Shown: one piece after another, positions 7,147 through 13,757 of the stretch | How positions within the stretch are numbered: position 1 is the first letter of the stretch | Layout: each line of letters starts with the position of its first letter | IMG/VR virus record: IMGVR_UViG_3300013006_001053 | Location: 1-60,404 of that record | Length of the DNA: 60,404 bases | Source of the DNA: a virus | Reading direction: 5' to 3' (one strand) | Program-made: the position numbers and the translations under genes | The notes under the pieces: generated by a model | Told to the model about the DNA's origin: nothing | The model's database searches: none | What the model saw: the letters and a program-made list of their open reading frames with translations, nothing else

Positions 7147-7281
7147 CTACTCCTCAAAACTTATTTGTGTTTCCCAAAAATCTCTATTTGGGTAAAGAAT
7201 AACTTCATCTACAACATGCTTACAGGCAGTACAAATTACCAAACCATCAAGGTCAACTTCATATGCGTGTCTGCAGTCCAT
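7147..7281 (-). CDS. Zinc-finger microprotein, 44 aa
   Basis: MDCRHAYEVDLDGLVICTAC: CxxH and CxxC pairs form a likely zinc site; acidic tail. ATG 6 bases after a TATACT -10; likely leaderless. Confidence 0.6.
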   Translation of the reverse strand: MDCRHAYEVDLDGLVICTACKHVVDEVILYPNRDFWETQISFEE

Positions 7282-7287
7282 CTATCC

Positions 7288-7316
7288 AGTATACCAAACC
7301 TTGGCGGGATAGTCAA
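7288..7316 (-). promoter_or_regulatory. Early-type promoter
   Basis: TTGACT - 17 bases (CGCCAAGGTTTGG at its end) - TATACT. The -35 overlaps the endonuclease VII stop codon. Confidence 0.7.
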
Positions 7317-7639
7317 GATAAGTAATCTATAGCCCTATTTAAAATAGAAACATCATCTTTTAATAATCCCAAGGCTACGTTGCAAGCATTGCATAGATAT
7401 CCTCTAAATTCCTTAGTTTTCCAGTCGTGATCTAAATAATATTTTTTATCTTTCTTTTGACATATTGGGCAAGCATGATCTTCTGGTATAAGATTAGTTT
7501 TTCTTAAATTATTTACAAGCCTGCTTTTGATTCCAGCACAGGGTTTGCAAATATCTTTATAGTGTACTTTTACTGGCGTAGTATGATTAATAACCATTTG
7601 AGACACATCTTTTTCATCAAAACATATTCTACATATCAT
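7313..7639 (-). CDS. Recombination endonuclease VII family
   Basis: 108 residues. Zinc site CPICQ ... CNACN and the catalytic core YYLDHDWKTKEFRGYLCNAC with the DHDHxT-like His-Asp pair (here DHDWKT) and closing N-x-x-LG match the endonuclease VII fold (PF02945; T4 gp49). These enzymes cut Holliday junctions and branched DNA during packaging or act as phage HNH nucleases. An extra CxxC pair (MICRIC, CKPC) sits at the N-terminus. Leaderless start 6 bases after GATAAT. Confidence 0.88.
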   Translation of the reverse strand: MICRICFDEKDVSQMVINHTTPVKVHYKDICKPCAGIKSRLVNNLRKTNLIPEDHACPICQKKDKKYYLDHDWKTKEFRGYLCNACNVALGLLKDDVSILNRAIDYLS

Positions 7640-7645
7640 ATATCT

Positions 7646-7674
7646 ATTATCTCAAATTTTGCGGGGGAAGTCAA
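7646..7674 (-). promoter_or_regulatory. Early-type promoter for endonuclease VII
   Basis: TTGACT - 17 bases (CCGCAAAATTTGA at its end) - GATAAT. Confidence 0.65.
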
Positions 7675-7703
7675 TAAAGGATCGTAATCCCTAGTATAAG
7701 ATA

Positions 7704-7781
7704 TTAGCCCCTATGCCAGATATAGAAGGTTAGCGCAGCGACTAGGATATACGGGATAGCGCAGAAAACCAACATATCCAC
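7704..7781 (-). CDS. Single-helix membrane peptide, 25 aa
   Basis: GTG start (alternative ATG two codons later), AGGGG 10 bases upstream. Hydrophobic MLVFCAIPYILVAALTFYIW then HRG. Confidence 0.4.
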   Translation of the reverse strand: MDMLVFCAIPYILVAALTFYIWHRG

Positions 7782-7783
7782 GG

Positions 7784-7891
7784 TTATTTATCCCCTGGAT
7801 TTTTACAGTTAGGACATTGGTTTGTAGGGTTTAAAACCCCATAGGATACTTCAAACATACCCCCACAGTTAAAGCATAGTACTTTTAGCAT
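7784..7891 (-). CDS. Zinc-ribbon microprotein, 35 aa
   Basis: MLKVLCFNCGGMFEV ... QCPNCKNPGDK: two CxxC pairs. TACAAT (7898-7903) lies exactly 6 bases upstream, overlapping a DnaA-box-like TTATCCACA nearby (7910-7918). Confidence 0.6.
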   Translation of the reverse strand: MLKVLCFNCGGMFEVSYGVLNPTNQCPNCKNPGDK

Positions 7892-7909
7892 AGATCAATT
7901 GTATCAGAG

Positions 7910-7984
7910 TTATCCACAGAATGGTTTGATATTTCTGGTTTGATACCGTGGCAAAAATAGTTCTTTGATGCTCCAGATATGCAT
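7910..7984 (-). CDS. Possible 24-aa peptide
   Basis: MHIWSIKELFLPRYQTRNIK then PFCG. TAATG overlap with the upstream gene and GGAGG 9 bases before the ATG support it; length and lack of any family argue for caution. Its stop lies in a TTATCCACA box. Confidence 0.3.
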   Translation of the reverse strand: MHIWSIKELFLPRYQTRNIKPFCG

Positions 7985-8217
7985 TATGTAAAACCTCCTA
8001 CCCAGACTATATCCCATGAAGATGTATTATATAGTCCTGCATCTGCTGGAATGCTGTTTTCATTGTATAAACCAGCATCTACATAGGTAAATGACTCAGG
8101 AGGGGTTACATCATTGTAAGAGGTTACAATAGGTATATTTCTTTTTACTACTATTGTTTGGCTACCCATATAAACATCTAGGTTAATGGTATTTTGTTTG
8201 ACTACTAAGGTTAGCAC
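7984..8217 (-). CDS. Fibre-associated protein, paralogue of 32557 C-terminus
   Basis: 77 residues, GTG start. The C-terminus AGLYNTSSWDIVWVGGFT matches the end of the protein at 32557 (AGLYNTASWEETWVGGEA). Preceded by a duplicated DAGLYNENS/DAGLYNTSS segment. Its pairing with a BppU-like gene mirrors 29561/29974 on the other strand. Probably virion-associated although it sits in the early-gene block. Confidence 0.6.
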   Translation of the reverse strand: MLTLVVKQNTINLDVYMGSQTIVVKRNIPIVTSYNDVTPPESFTYVDAGLYNENSIPADAGLYNTSSWDIVWVGGFT

Positions 8218-8570
8218 TATACTGCCCCAGTAATATCATCCGTTACTGTTATGCTGCCTGTTAGGATTGTATAAATAATATTTGGAGTAGGAGTTGTATC
8301 TGTGATCTGAACATCATACACATATTGTCCTGCAGATAGGGTTCTACCTACTGTAGAAGTGATTGTGCAAGCTACTGTTGCTGGCTCGTGTTTTACAGCC
8401 AATGCAGATACTTGAGTACCACCAGATCCTCTTTGATTGGCAAGTTTGAATGAAAAGGTTTCGTATCCAGAAATAAGAAAATCAGTTCCATCAGAGTTTT
8501 TTAGTTCAACATTAAATTGAAATGTATCACCCTTATAATAGTTAAAATCAAAAGTTTTTGGAAATGGCAT
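8217..8570 (-). CDS. BppU-like tail/baseplate domain protein
   Basis: 117 residues, beta-rich. FNYYKGDTFQFNVEL near the N-terminus and GQYVYDVQI ... ILTGSITVTDD at the C-terminus match the layout of the proteins at 24237 and 29561 (GD-T/Y-xSF core, closing TGxI/GKI strand). Related to N-terminal domains of BppU-type baseplate proteins. A TGATATAAT late-type element sits 6 bases before the ATG. Confidence 0.6.
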   Translation of the reverse strand: MPFPKTFDFNYYKGDTFQFNVELKNSDGTDFLISGYETFSFKLANQRGSGGTQVSALAVKHEPATVACTITSTVGRTLSAGQYVYDVQITDTTPTPNIIYTILTGSITVTDDITGAV

Positions 8571-8576
8571 AAGTTG

Positions 8577-8582
8577 ATTATA
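8577..8582 (-). promoter_or_regulatory. Late-type extended -10
   Basis: TGATATAAT with no -35, 6 bases before ATG 8570; same class as the rightward structural-gene promoters. Confidence 0.6.
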
Positions 8583-8621
8583 TCATGGTTTAGAGTATTA
8601 AAGATATTTGAATTTAAATAG

Positions 8622-8675
8622 TTATCCACAGGAAAATACCTATAAATATCATAGTTATCCACAGGTTTATCCACA
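8622..8675 (+). repeat. Three DnaA-box-like TTATCCACA sites
   Basis: Exact TTATCCACA at 8622, 8655 and 8667, all in the same orientation. This is the consensus DnaA box. Confidence 0.65.
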
Positions 8676-8766
8676 GGTAGATCTTACTGATATTTTTTAG
8701 ATTTTCTTTTAGTGGAGGAAAGTGGAGCAAAAGGGAGGATTGAGCATTTATACAAAAGGGTTCGTA

Positions 8767-8898
8767 ATGTCTAACGGGCCAAACCTCCTACCACACAAAC
8801 CTTCATATGTCAAACCTTCATATCCCAATAGCGGATTATACCCCCAAACCTCCTATTTGTCAAACCTTTATAGCCTAAAAACCCTCTACAAAATGTAG
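8767..8898 (+). CDS. Possible Pro/Tyr-rich peptide, 43 aa
   Basis: MSNGPNLLPHKPSYVKPSYP followed by NSGLYPQTSYLSNLYS, with AAAGGG 6 bases before the ATG. It is the translation of the iteron-like repeats, so the open frame may be incidental. Confidence 0.25.
   Translation: MSNGPNLLPHKPSYVKPSYPNSGLYPQTSYLSNLYSLKTLYKM
8780..8873 (+). repeat. Iteron-like CAAACCTnCnTA direct repeats
   Basis: Five copies starting at 8780, 8796, 8811, 8845 and 8861, i.e. spaced 16, 15, 34 and 16. Two are identical (CAAACCTTCATAT). Confidence 0.55.
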
Positions 8899-9095
8899 CA
8901 AAATGTCCAATAAATCTAGGAAAAACCAGGAAAAAATATATAAAAGGTTTGATAATTTCTAGAAAACCAGGAAAAAAGGTTTGTCTATTTACTGTGTATT
9001 ATACTAGGGGATTTGGTACTCATTCGTAATCCCCCGCTAAATCCCGTGGGATCGTAATGTCTAATAAGCCTGTGACTCTGGCCTGGGGCGGGGGA

Positions 9096-9290
9096 TCAAT
9101 TGATAAAATAAAGACCAAAACCTATAGAGGTAATAAGAACACCAAAGGATGAAGCTATAAAATAGAAAACCTTCATATCTGGTTTGATATCTTCATGAGG
9201 TTTGTTTGGTTTGTGATCATGATCATGCATAGAGGTACCATCGTTAACAAAACATGGTCCACCATACTTAGAAAAATGATTCCTGGTCAT
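9096..9290 (-). CDS. C-tail-anchored membrane protein
   Basis: About 64 residues from ATG (MTRNHFSKYGGPCF); a TTG start nine codons earlier has AGGA upstream. A charged HDHDHKPNKPHEDIK stretch precedes one C-terminal membrane helix (VFYFIASSFGVLITSIGFGL). TATAAT only 3 bases before the ATG makes the start uncertain. Confidence 0.45.
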   Translation of the reverse strand: MTRNHFSKYGGPCFVNDGTSMHDHDHKPNKPHEDIKPDMKVFYFIASSFGVLITSIGFGLYFIN

Positions 9291-9488
9291 AATATTATTA
9301 TACACCTGGTTTGACAATTGATCCTAGATATGCTAGGTACGGGGAAAAGTTTTTGGAGGTTCGTAATGTTTTTTTAGGAAATGAGGTTTGGTAAGGTTTG
9401 TCCATCAATGGGGAAAAATTTAGCTCTATCGTAATCTATTTTTAGGGTTTTAAGGTTTGTCCCATATGTCCGATTTGTATAGATAATC

Positions 9489-9516
9489 CGGCCCGTAGGC
9501 CGCAGATCACTCTGCG
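9489..9516 (-). terminator. Two tandem hairpins
   Basis: CGGCC-CGTA-GGCCG and GCAGA-TCAC-TCTGC, back to back at the 3' end of the gene at 9507. No U tract. Confidence 0.45.
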
Positions 9517-9773
9517 TTGCCTGATGCCGCAAGAACCTCATCAAGGTCTTCAAAACCTTCGTCTTCAAGGTTTAGAGAAGCCAAGAACAATTGCCAAGTC
9601 TCAGCAATATATTTTTCTCCGTCACCTGTTACGGCGCAGAGATGTTCTTTCTCTAAGTAAGCAAGTGGCAAACCTAAGTCATTGAATTCTATGAACTCAT
9701 TGAAACCTGGGTCTTCTCTATACTCGGAATAGAGTTGTCCTAAGATGTTACAGATATTAGAAAAGTCGGTCAC
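9507..9773 (-). CDS. Acidic hypothetical protein, 88 aa
   Basis: GTG start. Strongly acidic (DPGFNEFIEFNDLGL; LNLEDEGFEDLDEVL). 17-base overlap with the upstream gene. Acidic small proteins in early phage regions are sometimes DNA mimics or inhibitors, but nothing specific is recognised. Confidence 0.6.
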   Translation of the reverse strand: MTDFSNICNILGQLYSEYREDPGFNEFIEFNDLGLPLAYLEKEHLCAVTGDGEKYIAETWQLFLASLNLEDEGFEDLDEVLAASGNAE

Positions 9774-9990
9774 TGTTATATTCTACTCTCTTTTGTTCAA
9801 CTATGTCAAGTTGGAATTGGGCAGACTCTAGAACTTCTAGACTCCTGCGAAAAATAAGATAAGGAAGGCTACGAGACATATACACTCCTACCTTCTCTAG
9901 GTCAAGATTAAAGTCTGATAAAAGTACGCCAATTTTCTCAGCAACCTTTTCCTCTTTAGTCTTAGTTACAGATTTACTGATACGATACAT
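9757..9990 (-). CDS. Hypothetical helical protein, 77 aa
   Basis: MYRISKSVTKTKEEKVAEKI then LEKVGVYMSRSLPYLIFRRS, mostly helical and charged. GAGGAG ribosome site 6 bases before ATG; strong promoter upstream. Unknown function. Confidence 0.65.
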   Translation of the reverse strand: MYRISKSVTKTKEEKVAEKIGVLLSDFNLDLEKVGVYMSRSLPYLIFRRSLEVLESAQFQLDIVEQKRVEYNSDRLF

Positions 9991-10007
9991 AGTACTCCTC
10001 TATATTC

Positions 10008-10036
10008 ATTATACCAAAAAGAAGGGAAGGGGGCAA
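10008..10036 (-). promoter_or_regulatory. Early-type promoter
   Basis: TTGCCC - 17 bases ending TTTTTGG - TATAAT; here the transcript keeps a 5' leader with a ribosome site. The -35 is inside the terminator stem at 10028. Confidence 0.65.
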
Positions 10037-10058
10037 GCCCACCACAGCACTGCCCCCT
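10028..10058 (-). terminator. Terminator hairpin
   Basis: AGGGGGCA/TGCCCCCT, a perfect 8-bp stem with a 15-base loop, 27 bases after the stop of the gene at 10086. Confidence 0.6.
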
Positions 10059-10085
10059 CACCCTTAGACAGGGATGACCCTACCC

Positions 10086-10448
10086 CTAGTCTTGCTCAGC
10101 CAAAACCTTTGGAGCGTAGGCATTAATAAATGCATCAAATTCCACGGGCACATTATCAGTAACAGTCTTGTTAGTAAAATCGATTACCACTGTCTGTTCG
10201 CCAAGGTCATAGGACCCATTGCCACTGATAGCATATATGCCAAACCCGTGCTCATCTAGAATCTCGTGTTGGGTAAGATAACTAATCATCATACGGGTGC
10301 CATACGATGAGTCAAACCAGCGTGGCTTTGCGTGTTCCAAGGCCCTAGCAATGTTTCTTTCCCACTCTATTTGCCCCCAGTGGCTGTATAGGACTACACT
10401 AGGCCCGTCCTCTGAGTCTTTGAATACATAGTTAATTCTTGCTCCCAT
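10086..10448 (-). CDS. Conserved actinophage protein, 120 aa
   Basis: MGARINYVFKDSEDGPSVVL, YSHWGQ and ALEHAKPRWFDSSYGTRMMI belong to a family I have seen in many actinobacteriophages, always without a function. TAATG overlap with the 24-residue gene upstream; AAAGGAG ribosome site. Confidence 0.75.
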   Translation of the reverse strand: MGARINYVFKDSEDGPSVVLYSHWGQIEWERNIARALEHAKPRWFDSSYGTRMMISYLTQHEILDEHGFGIYAISGNGSYDLGEQTVVIDFTNKTVTDNVPVEFDAFINAYAPKVLAEQD

Positions 10449-10522
10449 TAGTTGTTCTCCTTTAGGTCATAGGTGTTTTCTTCAATTGTATCAAACAGCG
10501 AAGGCTGTGTCCAATTACTCAT
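10448..10522 (-). CDS. Microprotein with WTQPSLFD motif, 24 aa
   Basis: MSNWTQPSLFDTIEENTYDL then KENN. The WTQPSLFD motif recurs in short actinophage proteins and resembles sliding-clamp-binding QxxLF peptides. TAATG coupling to the next gene. Confidence 0.5.
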   Translation of the reverse strand: MSNWTQPSLFDTIEENTYDLKENN

Positions 10523-10685
10523 CGCAGCCACAGCATTCAACACAGATCTGCTCATCGTCCTTGTAGCAGTTAGGACACATATACTCAGACATATTCATAT
10601 CAGGATCTAGGCACCATTCACATATGGCCAGTGATAGTTCGGCAAATGTGTAGTCGCTTAGATGTTTTTCTAATCTGTTAGTCAT
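10515..10685 (-). CDS. Cysteine-rich zinc protein, 56 aa
   Basis: Start MTNRLEKHLSDYTFAEL. C-terminal half has CEWC, CPNC, CVECCGC: enough ligands for two zinc ions. Overlaps the upstream stop. Confidence 0.65.
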   Translation of the reverse strand: MTNRLEKHLSDYTFAELSLAICEWCLDPDMNMSEYMCPNCYKDDEQICVECCGCDE

Positions 10686-11031
10686 TATCTTCAACCACCT
10701 CATCAATGATGTGTCTGTCGATCATCCAGTCACGTATGTGTTCATACAGAGACTCTGGCCCGTACTCTAGGGTGAAGCCTTGCTTACCTGCATCTTTCCA
10801 GAACATCTCCCATACATCCTCTATGTCCTCTGTGACACAGTATTCTTCTTCTTGTCCCTCTTGAATGCTTGTATACAGGTCTCTAGCAACATCCCAAGCA
10901 TATACCCAAACCAAGGGCAGGCCAATAGGAAGTTTACTAATCTTCTCAATGATATCTTCAATCTCAGTATATACATCCTTCATCCGTGTATATTCTTTTT
11001 CAGGCATTAGTTCAACCTCTTTAATTGTCAT
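10678..11031 (-). CDS. Acidic hypothetical protein, 117 aa
   Basis: Start MTIKEVELMPEKEYTRMKDV. Helical, acidic (IQEGQEEEYCVTEDIEDVW; IDEVVEDND). A start seven codons earlier exists but the overlap with the preceding gene favours this ATG. No family. Confidence 0.6.
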   Translation of the reverse strand: MTIKEVELMPEKEYTRMKDVYTEIEDIIEKISKLPIGLPLVWVYAWDVARDLYTSIQEGQEEEYCVTEDIEDVWEMFWKDAGKQGFTLEYGPESLYEHIRDWMIDRHIIDEVVEDND

Positions 11032-11350
11032 TAAGATCTCCCTCAAAGTCAATTACAACCTTAGATACTCGTCCGTCCTCATTGATTTGTACATACACAG
11101 GATAAACACCGTCTCCGTATCCCGTGGAAAAAGCAACAGCGCTAAACCCGCCAACCTCTCCATAGTTTGATTCTATGGTAGTTGCGCTAACGCCTTGATA
11201 AGAATAATCTCCTACTTTGCCTTCTAAGTTCCACTCCTCGCCCTCATTGGTTTTCCATTGGTCAAGATAGCAGGGGTCGCCTACCATTGCTTGTCCTGAG
11301 TCAACTCCGAAGTGTCCTGCTAAAACTAGGTCTGATAGTGTTGCTTGCAT
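11021..11350 (-). CDS. DUF4241-like protein
   Basis: 109 residues. GQAMVGDPCYLDQW near the N-terminus and FSTGYGDGVYPVYVQINEDG followed by VVIDFEG match the DUF4241 pattern (GDPCY ... TGYGDGxYPVY). Function unknown. TAA of the upstream gene directly abuts its ATG. Confidence 0.75.
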   Translation of the reverse strand: MQATLSDLVLAGHFGVDSGQAMVGDPCYLDQWKTNEGEEWNLEGKVGDYSYQGVSATTIESNYGEVGGFSAVAFSTGYGDGVYPVYVQINEDGRVSKVVIDFEGDLNDN

Positions 11351-11722
11351 TTAGTTCTCCTCGCATTGGTGTTGGTGTTCTATATCAATTATCTCATCAC
11401 AGGTTTCACAAGTCAAGTCAGGTTCAGATACTAGGACCTGAACATCTACCCCTTCAGAAAAGGGGACCTCAGTAATAAAATAACCAATCCTATTAACAAA
11501 AGACCAGCCACTCCATATATAGGTCCCACCGTCGTCTCCGTCCCCATAGGTCCAGATATGTTTATCTGCGGCAGCCTTAACAAACTCATACTCTTTACCA
11601 TAGGTCTCAAACATATAGCCGTGCTCTCCGTCATTAAAAGAAGCACCCTTATCTATATGATTAGGGATAGGCTTATAGATAGTAGACCATACGTCAAAGT
11701 CTAGTTCAAGAAGGGTGCTCAT
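11351..11722 (-). CDS. Conserved actinophage protein, 123 aa
   Basis: Contains DKHIWTYGDGDDGGTYIWSG and FVNRIGYFITEVPF, a pattern I associate with unnamed conserved actinophage proteins, and a C-terminal CETC-x12-C segment. ATGA overlap with the gene upstream. Confidence 0.65.
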   Translation of the reverse strand: MSTLLELDFDVWSTIYKPIPNHIDKGASFNDGEHGYMFETYGKEYEFVKAAADKHIWTYGDGDDGGTYIWSGWSFVNRIGYFITEVPFSEGVDVQVLVSEPDLTCETCDEIIDIEHQHQCEEN

Positions 11723-11898
11723 AGTTCACCCTCAATATTCTTAGAGCCACAAGGCTCGCATTCGCCTTCTGTAACATTCTCCCACTCATCAGTCTCTACA
11801 TCCTCTAGAGTTCCGTCAGCATTGTAGATACCAAGTTTGTGGCCTGTCTCGGTATACCAGAATCGTTCTATCTGGCCACAGTCTAAACACTTAGGCAT
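11719..11898 (-). CDS. Zinc-ribbon protein, 59 aa
   Basis: MPKCLDCGQIERFWYTETGH ... GECEPCGSK: CxxC at each end around an acidic middle. TAGGAG ribosome site. Confidence 0.65.
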   Translation of the reverse strand: MPKCLDCGQIERFWYTETGHKLGIYNADGTLEDVETDEWENVTEGECEPCGSKNIEGEL

Positions 11899-12139
11899 TT
11901 TTTCTCCTATCTGAAATAGCGAATGCTAGTCGGTATGTTAGTCCGTAAACTTCTACTAGAGCGTCTAAGTATCCTAAGTGGTATCTATACTCAGGTAGGT
12001 CTTGAGTTTCTGATAAGTTAGTTAGTTCTGTTTCACATTCAAGCATTAGGTTTTTTAGTTCCCCGTGCATAATGTCTGTGCCCGATTCACCTAAGTCAAT
12101 CAGTTTTTGTAGTCTTGGTTCTAGGTCTGTGTTCATCAT
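11891..12139 (-). CDS. Hypothetical protein, 82 aa
   Basis: Start MMNTDLEPRLQKLIDLGESG (second ATG possible). Two long helices with an RYHLGYLDALVEVYGL core. Overlaps both neighbours by a few bases. Unknown. Confidence 0.6.
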   Translation of the reverse strand: MMNTDLEPRLQKLIDLGESGTDIMHGELKNLMLECETELTNLSETQDLPEYRYHLGYLDALVEVYGLTYRLAFAISDRRKNA

Positions 12140-12318
12140 TGTTCTATCATACCTTCTGCCACTGACAACAGGTGCCTAGTGGCTTTGATCTGTCCCCTGA
12201 TATTATCAATATCTGAGAGGTCATACTCAGAGCCATTTCTGTATTCCTCATAGAATTTCTCATAGTCTTGGTTAAGACTAATTAAGTGTATTCTCATATA
12301 CTCTATCAATGTGTTCAT
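12136..12318 (-). CDS. Hypothetical helical protein, 60 aa
   Basis: MNTLIEYMRIHLISLNQDYE and a second helix GQIKATRHLLSVAEG. ATG exactly 6 bases after TATACT, likely leaderless. Confidence 0.6.
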   Translation of the reverse strand: MNTLIEYMRIHLISLNQDYEKFYEEYRNGSEYDLSDIDNIRGQIKATRHLLSVAEGMIEQ

Positions 12319-12321
12319 ATA

Positions 12322-12528
12322 TTAAGTATAGGGGTTGCTGTTGATTTTAACAAGGTTTGGGGATGTGATATGAACCACTCCGTGGCCGTATTCAAGTTCT
12401 TGTTTATTTATTCTAATAATGGCTTGATGAAAGCAAGGACACCTAGGCTCATCTATACTGTCCAAGTAAGTAGTGATCTCTATTAAGGTATCACATTCGG
12501 TACAAAGAAAATCATACTTAGTCCACAT
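12322..12528 (-). CDS. Zinc-binding protein, 68 aa
   Basis: MWTKYDFLCTECDTLIEITT then RCPCFHQ: CxxC plus CxC, a probable zinc ribbon. ATG chosen over a TTG two codons earlier. Confidence 0.6.
   Translation of the reverse strand: MWTKYDFLCTECDTLIEITTYLDSIDEPRCPCFHQAIIRINKQELEYGHGVVHITSPNLVKINSNPYT
12325..12353 (-). promoter_or_regulatory. Early-type promoter
   Basis: TTGTTA - 17 bases - TATACT; overlaps the 3' end of the upstream gene. Confidence 0.6.
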
Positions 12529-12685
12529 TATCAAAGTACCCTTCTACTTGCAAACCTTGAAGTAACTCTTTTGCTCTCCAAGTATTGTTATATAGCCAAG
12601 GGTCGTCATTTGAATTTATCGTGGTAAGTACAGAATCCAACGCATAAACCATATCATCTACATCAGTGCTAATATAACCTAGCAT
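12518..12685 (-). CDS. Hypothetical protein, 55 aa
   Basis: MLGYISTDVDDMVYALDSVL, NDDPWLYNNTWRAKELLQGL. Compact helical protein; TAATG overlap with the upstream gene. Confidence 0.6.
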   Translation of the reverse strand: MLGYISTDVDDMVYALDSVLTTINSNDDPWLYNNTWRAKELLQGLQVEGYFDNVD

Positions 12686-12846
12686 TACTCACCCCAATAC
12701 TTTAAGATAGTATTCATAGTCATATGTAGATTACAATCGCAATCCCCACCATTCATATTTTCCATAAAATCAAAGTGTGAGAAATTATCCTCATAGATTT
12801 CCTCTACGAGTTCGTGTATTGTGTAAGGTTTGAATGTTGTACTCAT
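12685..12846 (-). CDS. Hypothetical protein, 53 aa
   Basis: MSTTFKPYTIHELVEEIYED ... GGDCDCNLHMTMNTILKYWG. The GGDCDCNLHMT stretch looks conserved-type but I cannot name a family. Overlaps both neighbours. Confidence 0.6.
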   Translation of the reverse strand: MSTTFKPYTIHELVEEIYEDNFSHFDFMENMNGGDCDCNLHMTMNTILKYWGE

Positions 12847-13082
12847 TTTGTGTGCCACTCACCTAGTTCAGGTAGGAATACATTTTCCTCTATATCCCAT
12901 TGGGCATCATCCCAACTAAGTTCATCAGTCATAATTTTACCGATTTCATCTATGAAGGTTTGCATAACGGCTTCTGCGTGGTGTGCATTCTTAGCCTTGA
13001 TATTTGTAATAGAAATAGCAAGGTCGCACGAATAGTAGTCTGCGTACATTTCAGGGTTTTCTATGTTTTCTGTTGTTGTCAT
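12843..13082 (-). CDS. Hypothetical protein, 79 aa
   Basis: Start MTTTENIENPEMYADYYSCD. Middle reads LAISITNIKAKNAHHAEAVM, suggesting a beta-alpha-beta fold, followed by an acidic Trp-rich tail (SWDDAQWDIEE). Start lies 14 bases after the upstream stop. Confidence 0.65.
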   Translation of the reverse strand: MTTTENIENPEMYADYYSCDLAISITNIKAKNAHHAEAVMQTFIDEIGKIMTDELSWDDAQWDIEENVFLPELGEWHTK

Positions 13083-13096
13083 ATTACTATCATATC

Positions 13097-13504
13097 CTAT
13101 GCCACTGACATTTTGGACTGCCATAGGGAGCAGTTATCATCAAGGCGTGAGCCAAAAACACGGATGTAGTCTGCGATATCTGCTGTTTGATCTGTTAGAC
13201 ATTCTTTAACTGTGTCTACTGATATAAAGACTCTGCCATTCCATAGACCCATTTGGCCAATGTTTGTTGGTACTTCTAAGCATCCGTAAGTATCCTGCTC
13301 CCAGCCAACACCCTCTGTACAAACCAGGGCATACTTATTGTCGCCAAATACATTTTTTTCTTCAAGGGTAACGAATAGAAGATTATCTACTGTACATTCA
13401 CTAAAGTCACTACTATACTGTAGATTATAGATTCCATTAGCGATTACTGCTAACTTCTTGCCGTCAACGATTTGGCCTAAATAGCCCTTTGATCTTTCTC
13501 TCAC
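13097..13504 (-). CDS. Hypothetical protein, 135 aa
   Basis: GTG start with AAAGGA 7 bases upstream (VRERSKGYLGQIVDGKKL read with Met). Earlier in-frame starts fall in the promoter. Beta-rich middle; C-terminus DYIRVFGSRLDDNCSLWQSK. No family recognised. Confidence 0.65.
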   Translation of the reverse strand: MRERSKGYLGQIVDGKKLAVIANGIYNLQYSSDFSECTVDNLLFVTLEEKNVFGDNKYALVCTEGVGWEQDTYGCLEVPTNIGQMGLWNGRVFISVDTVKECLTDQTADIADYIRVFGSRLDDNCSLWQSKMSVA

Positions 13505-13535
13505 TGGTGTATCCTTTGGTAGTAGGTATATATCA

Positions 13536-13564
13536 ATTGTACCCGAACTGGGAAAAAATAGCAA
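13536..13564 (-). promoter_or_regulatory. Early-type promoter
   Basis: TTGCTA - 17 bases - TACAAT, upstream of the GTG-start gene; leader of about 25 bases with a ribosome site. Confidence 0.6.
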
Positions 13565-13623
13565 CTACCGTAATAAAGATTTGGGAAAAATCTCATACTT
13601 ACGTAATAAGGTTTGTAACAAAA

Positions 13624-13640
13624 TGTGATAAAGCCGGGCC
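13624..13640. promoter_or_regulatory. Half CRP-like box plus GCCGGGCC
   Basis: TGTGATAA then GCCGGGCC: reduced form of the element pair that recurs to 22 kb, just downstream of tRNA-Asp. Confidence 0.4.
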
Positions 13641-13645
13641 ACTTG

Positions 13646-13719
13646 CGATTCCAACGGGACTTGAACCCGTAGCCTCTACCGTGACAGGGTAGCGATCTAA
13701 CCAATTGATCTATGGAATC
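13646..13719 (-). tRNA. tRNA-Asp(GUC)
   Basis: Perfect acceptor GATTCCA/TGGAATC, D stem GATC/GATC, anticodon stem CTACC/GGTAG with loop CTGTCAC (GUC), T arm ACGGG-TTCAAGT-CCCGT, discriminator G, no CCA. Confidence 0.95.
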
Positions 13720-13723
13720 TTGC

Positions 13724-13744
13724 GAGCAGTTTTAAATCTTGCTC
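13724..13744 (-). terminator. GAGCA/TGCTC hairpin, copy 1
   Basis: Five-base stem with 11-base loop between the DUF932 gene and tRNA-Asp; member of a five-copy hairpin family (see 14946, 15902, 16466, 19796). Confidence 0.45.
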
Positions 13745-13757
13745 AGGATTTTTTTTG

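Larger units (their letters stand above)
8571..9095. other. Candidate replication origin / non-coding AT-rich segment
   Basis: Over 500 bases with no convincing long gene. It holds three exact TTATCCACA boxes, five CAAACCT direct repeats and two copies of GTAATGTCTAA. A possible 43-codon frame (8767-8898) runs through the repeats. Composition is strongly AT with runs of A and T. Confidence 0.45.

Noticed and set aside
9374-9568. Frame overlapping the 3' end of the 9507 gene
   Set aside because: Large overlap with a better-supported gene, crosses both hairpins, no ribosome site.
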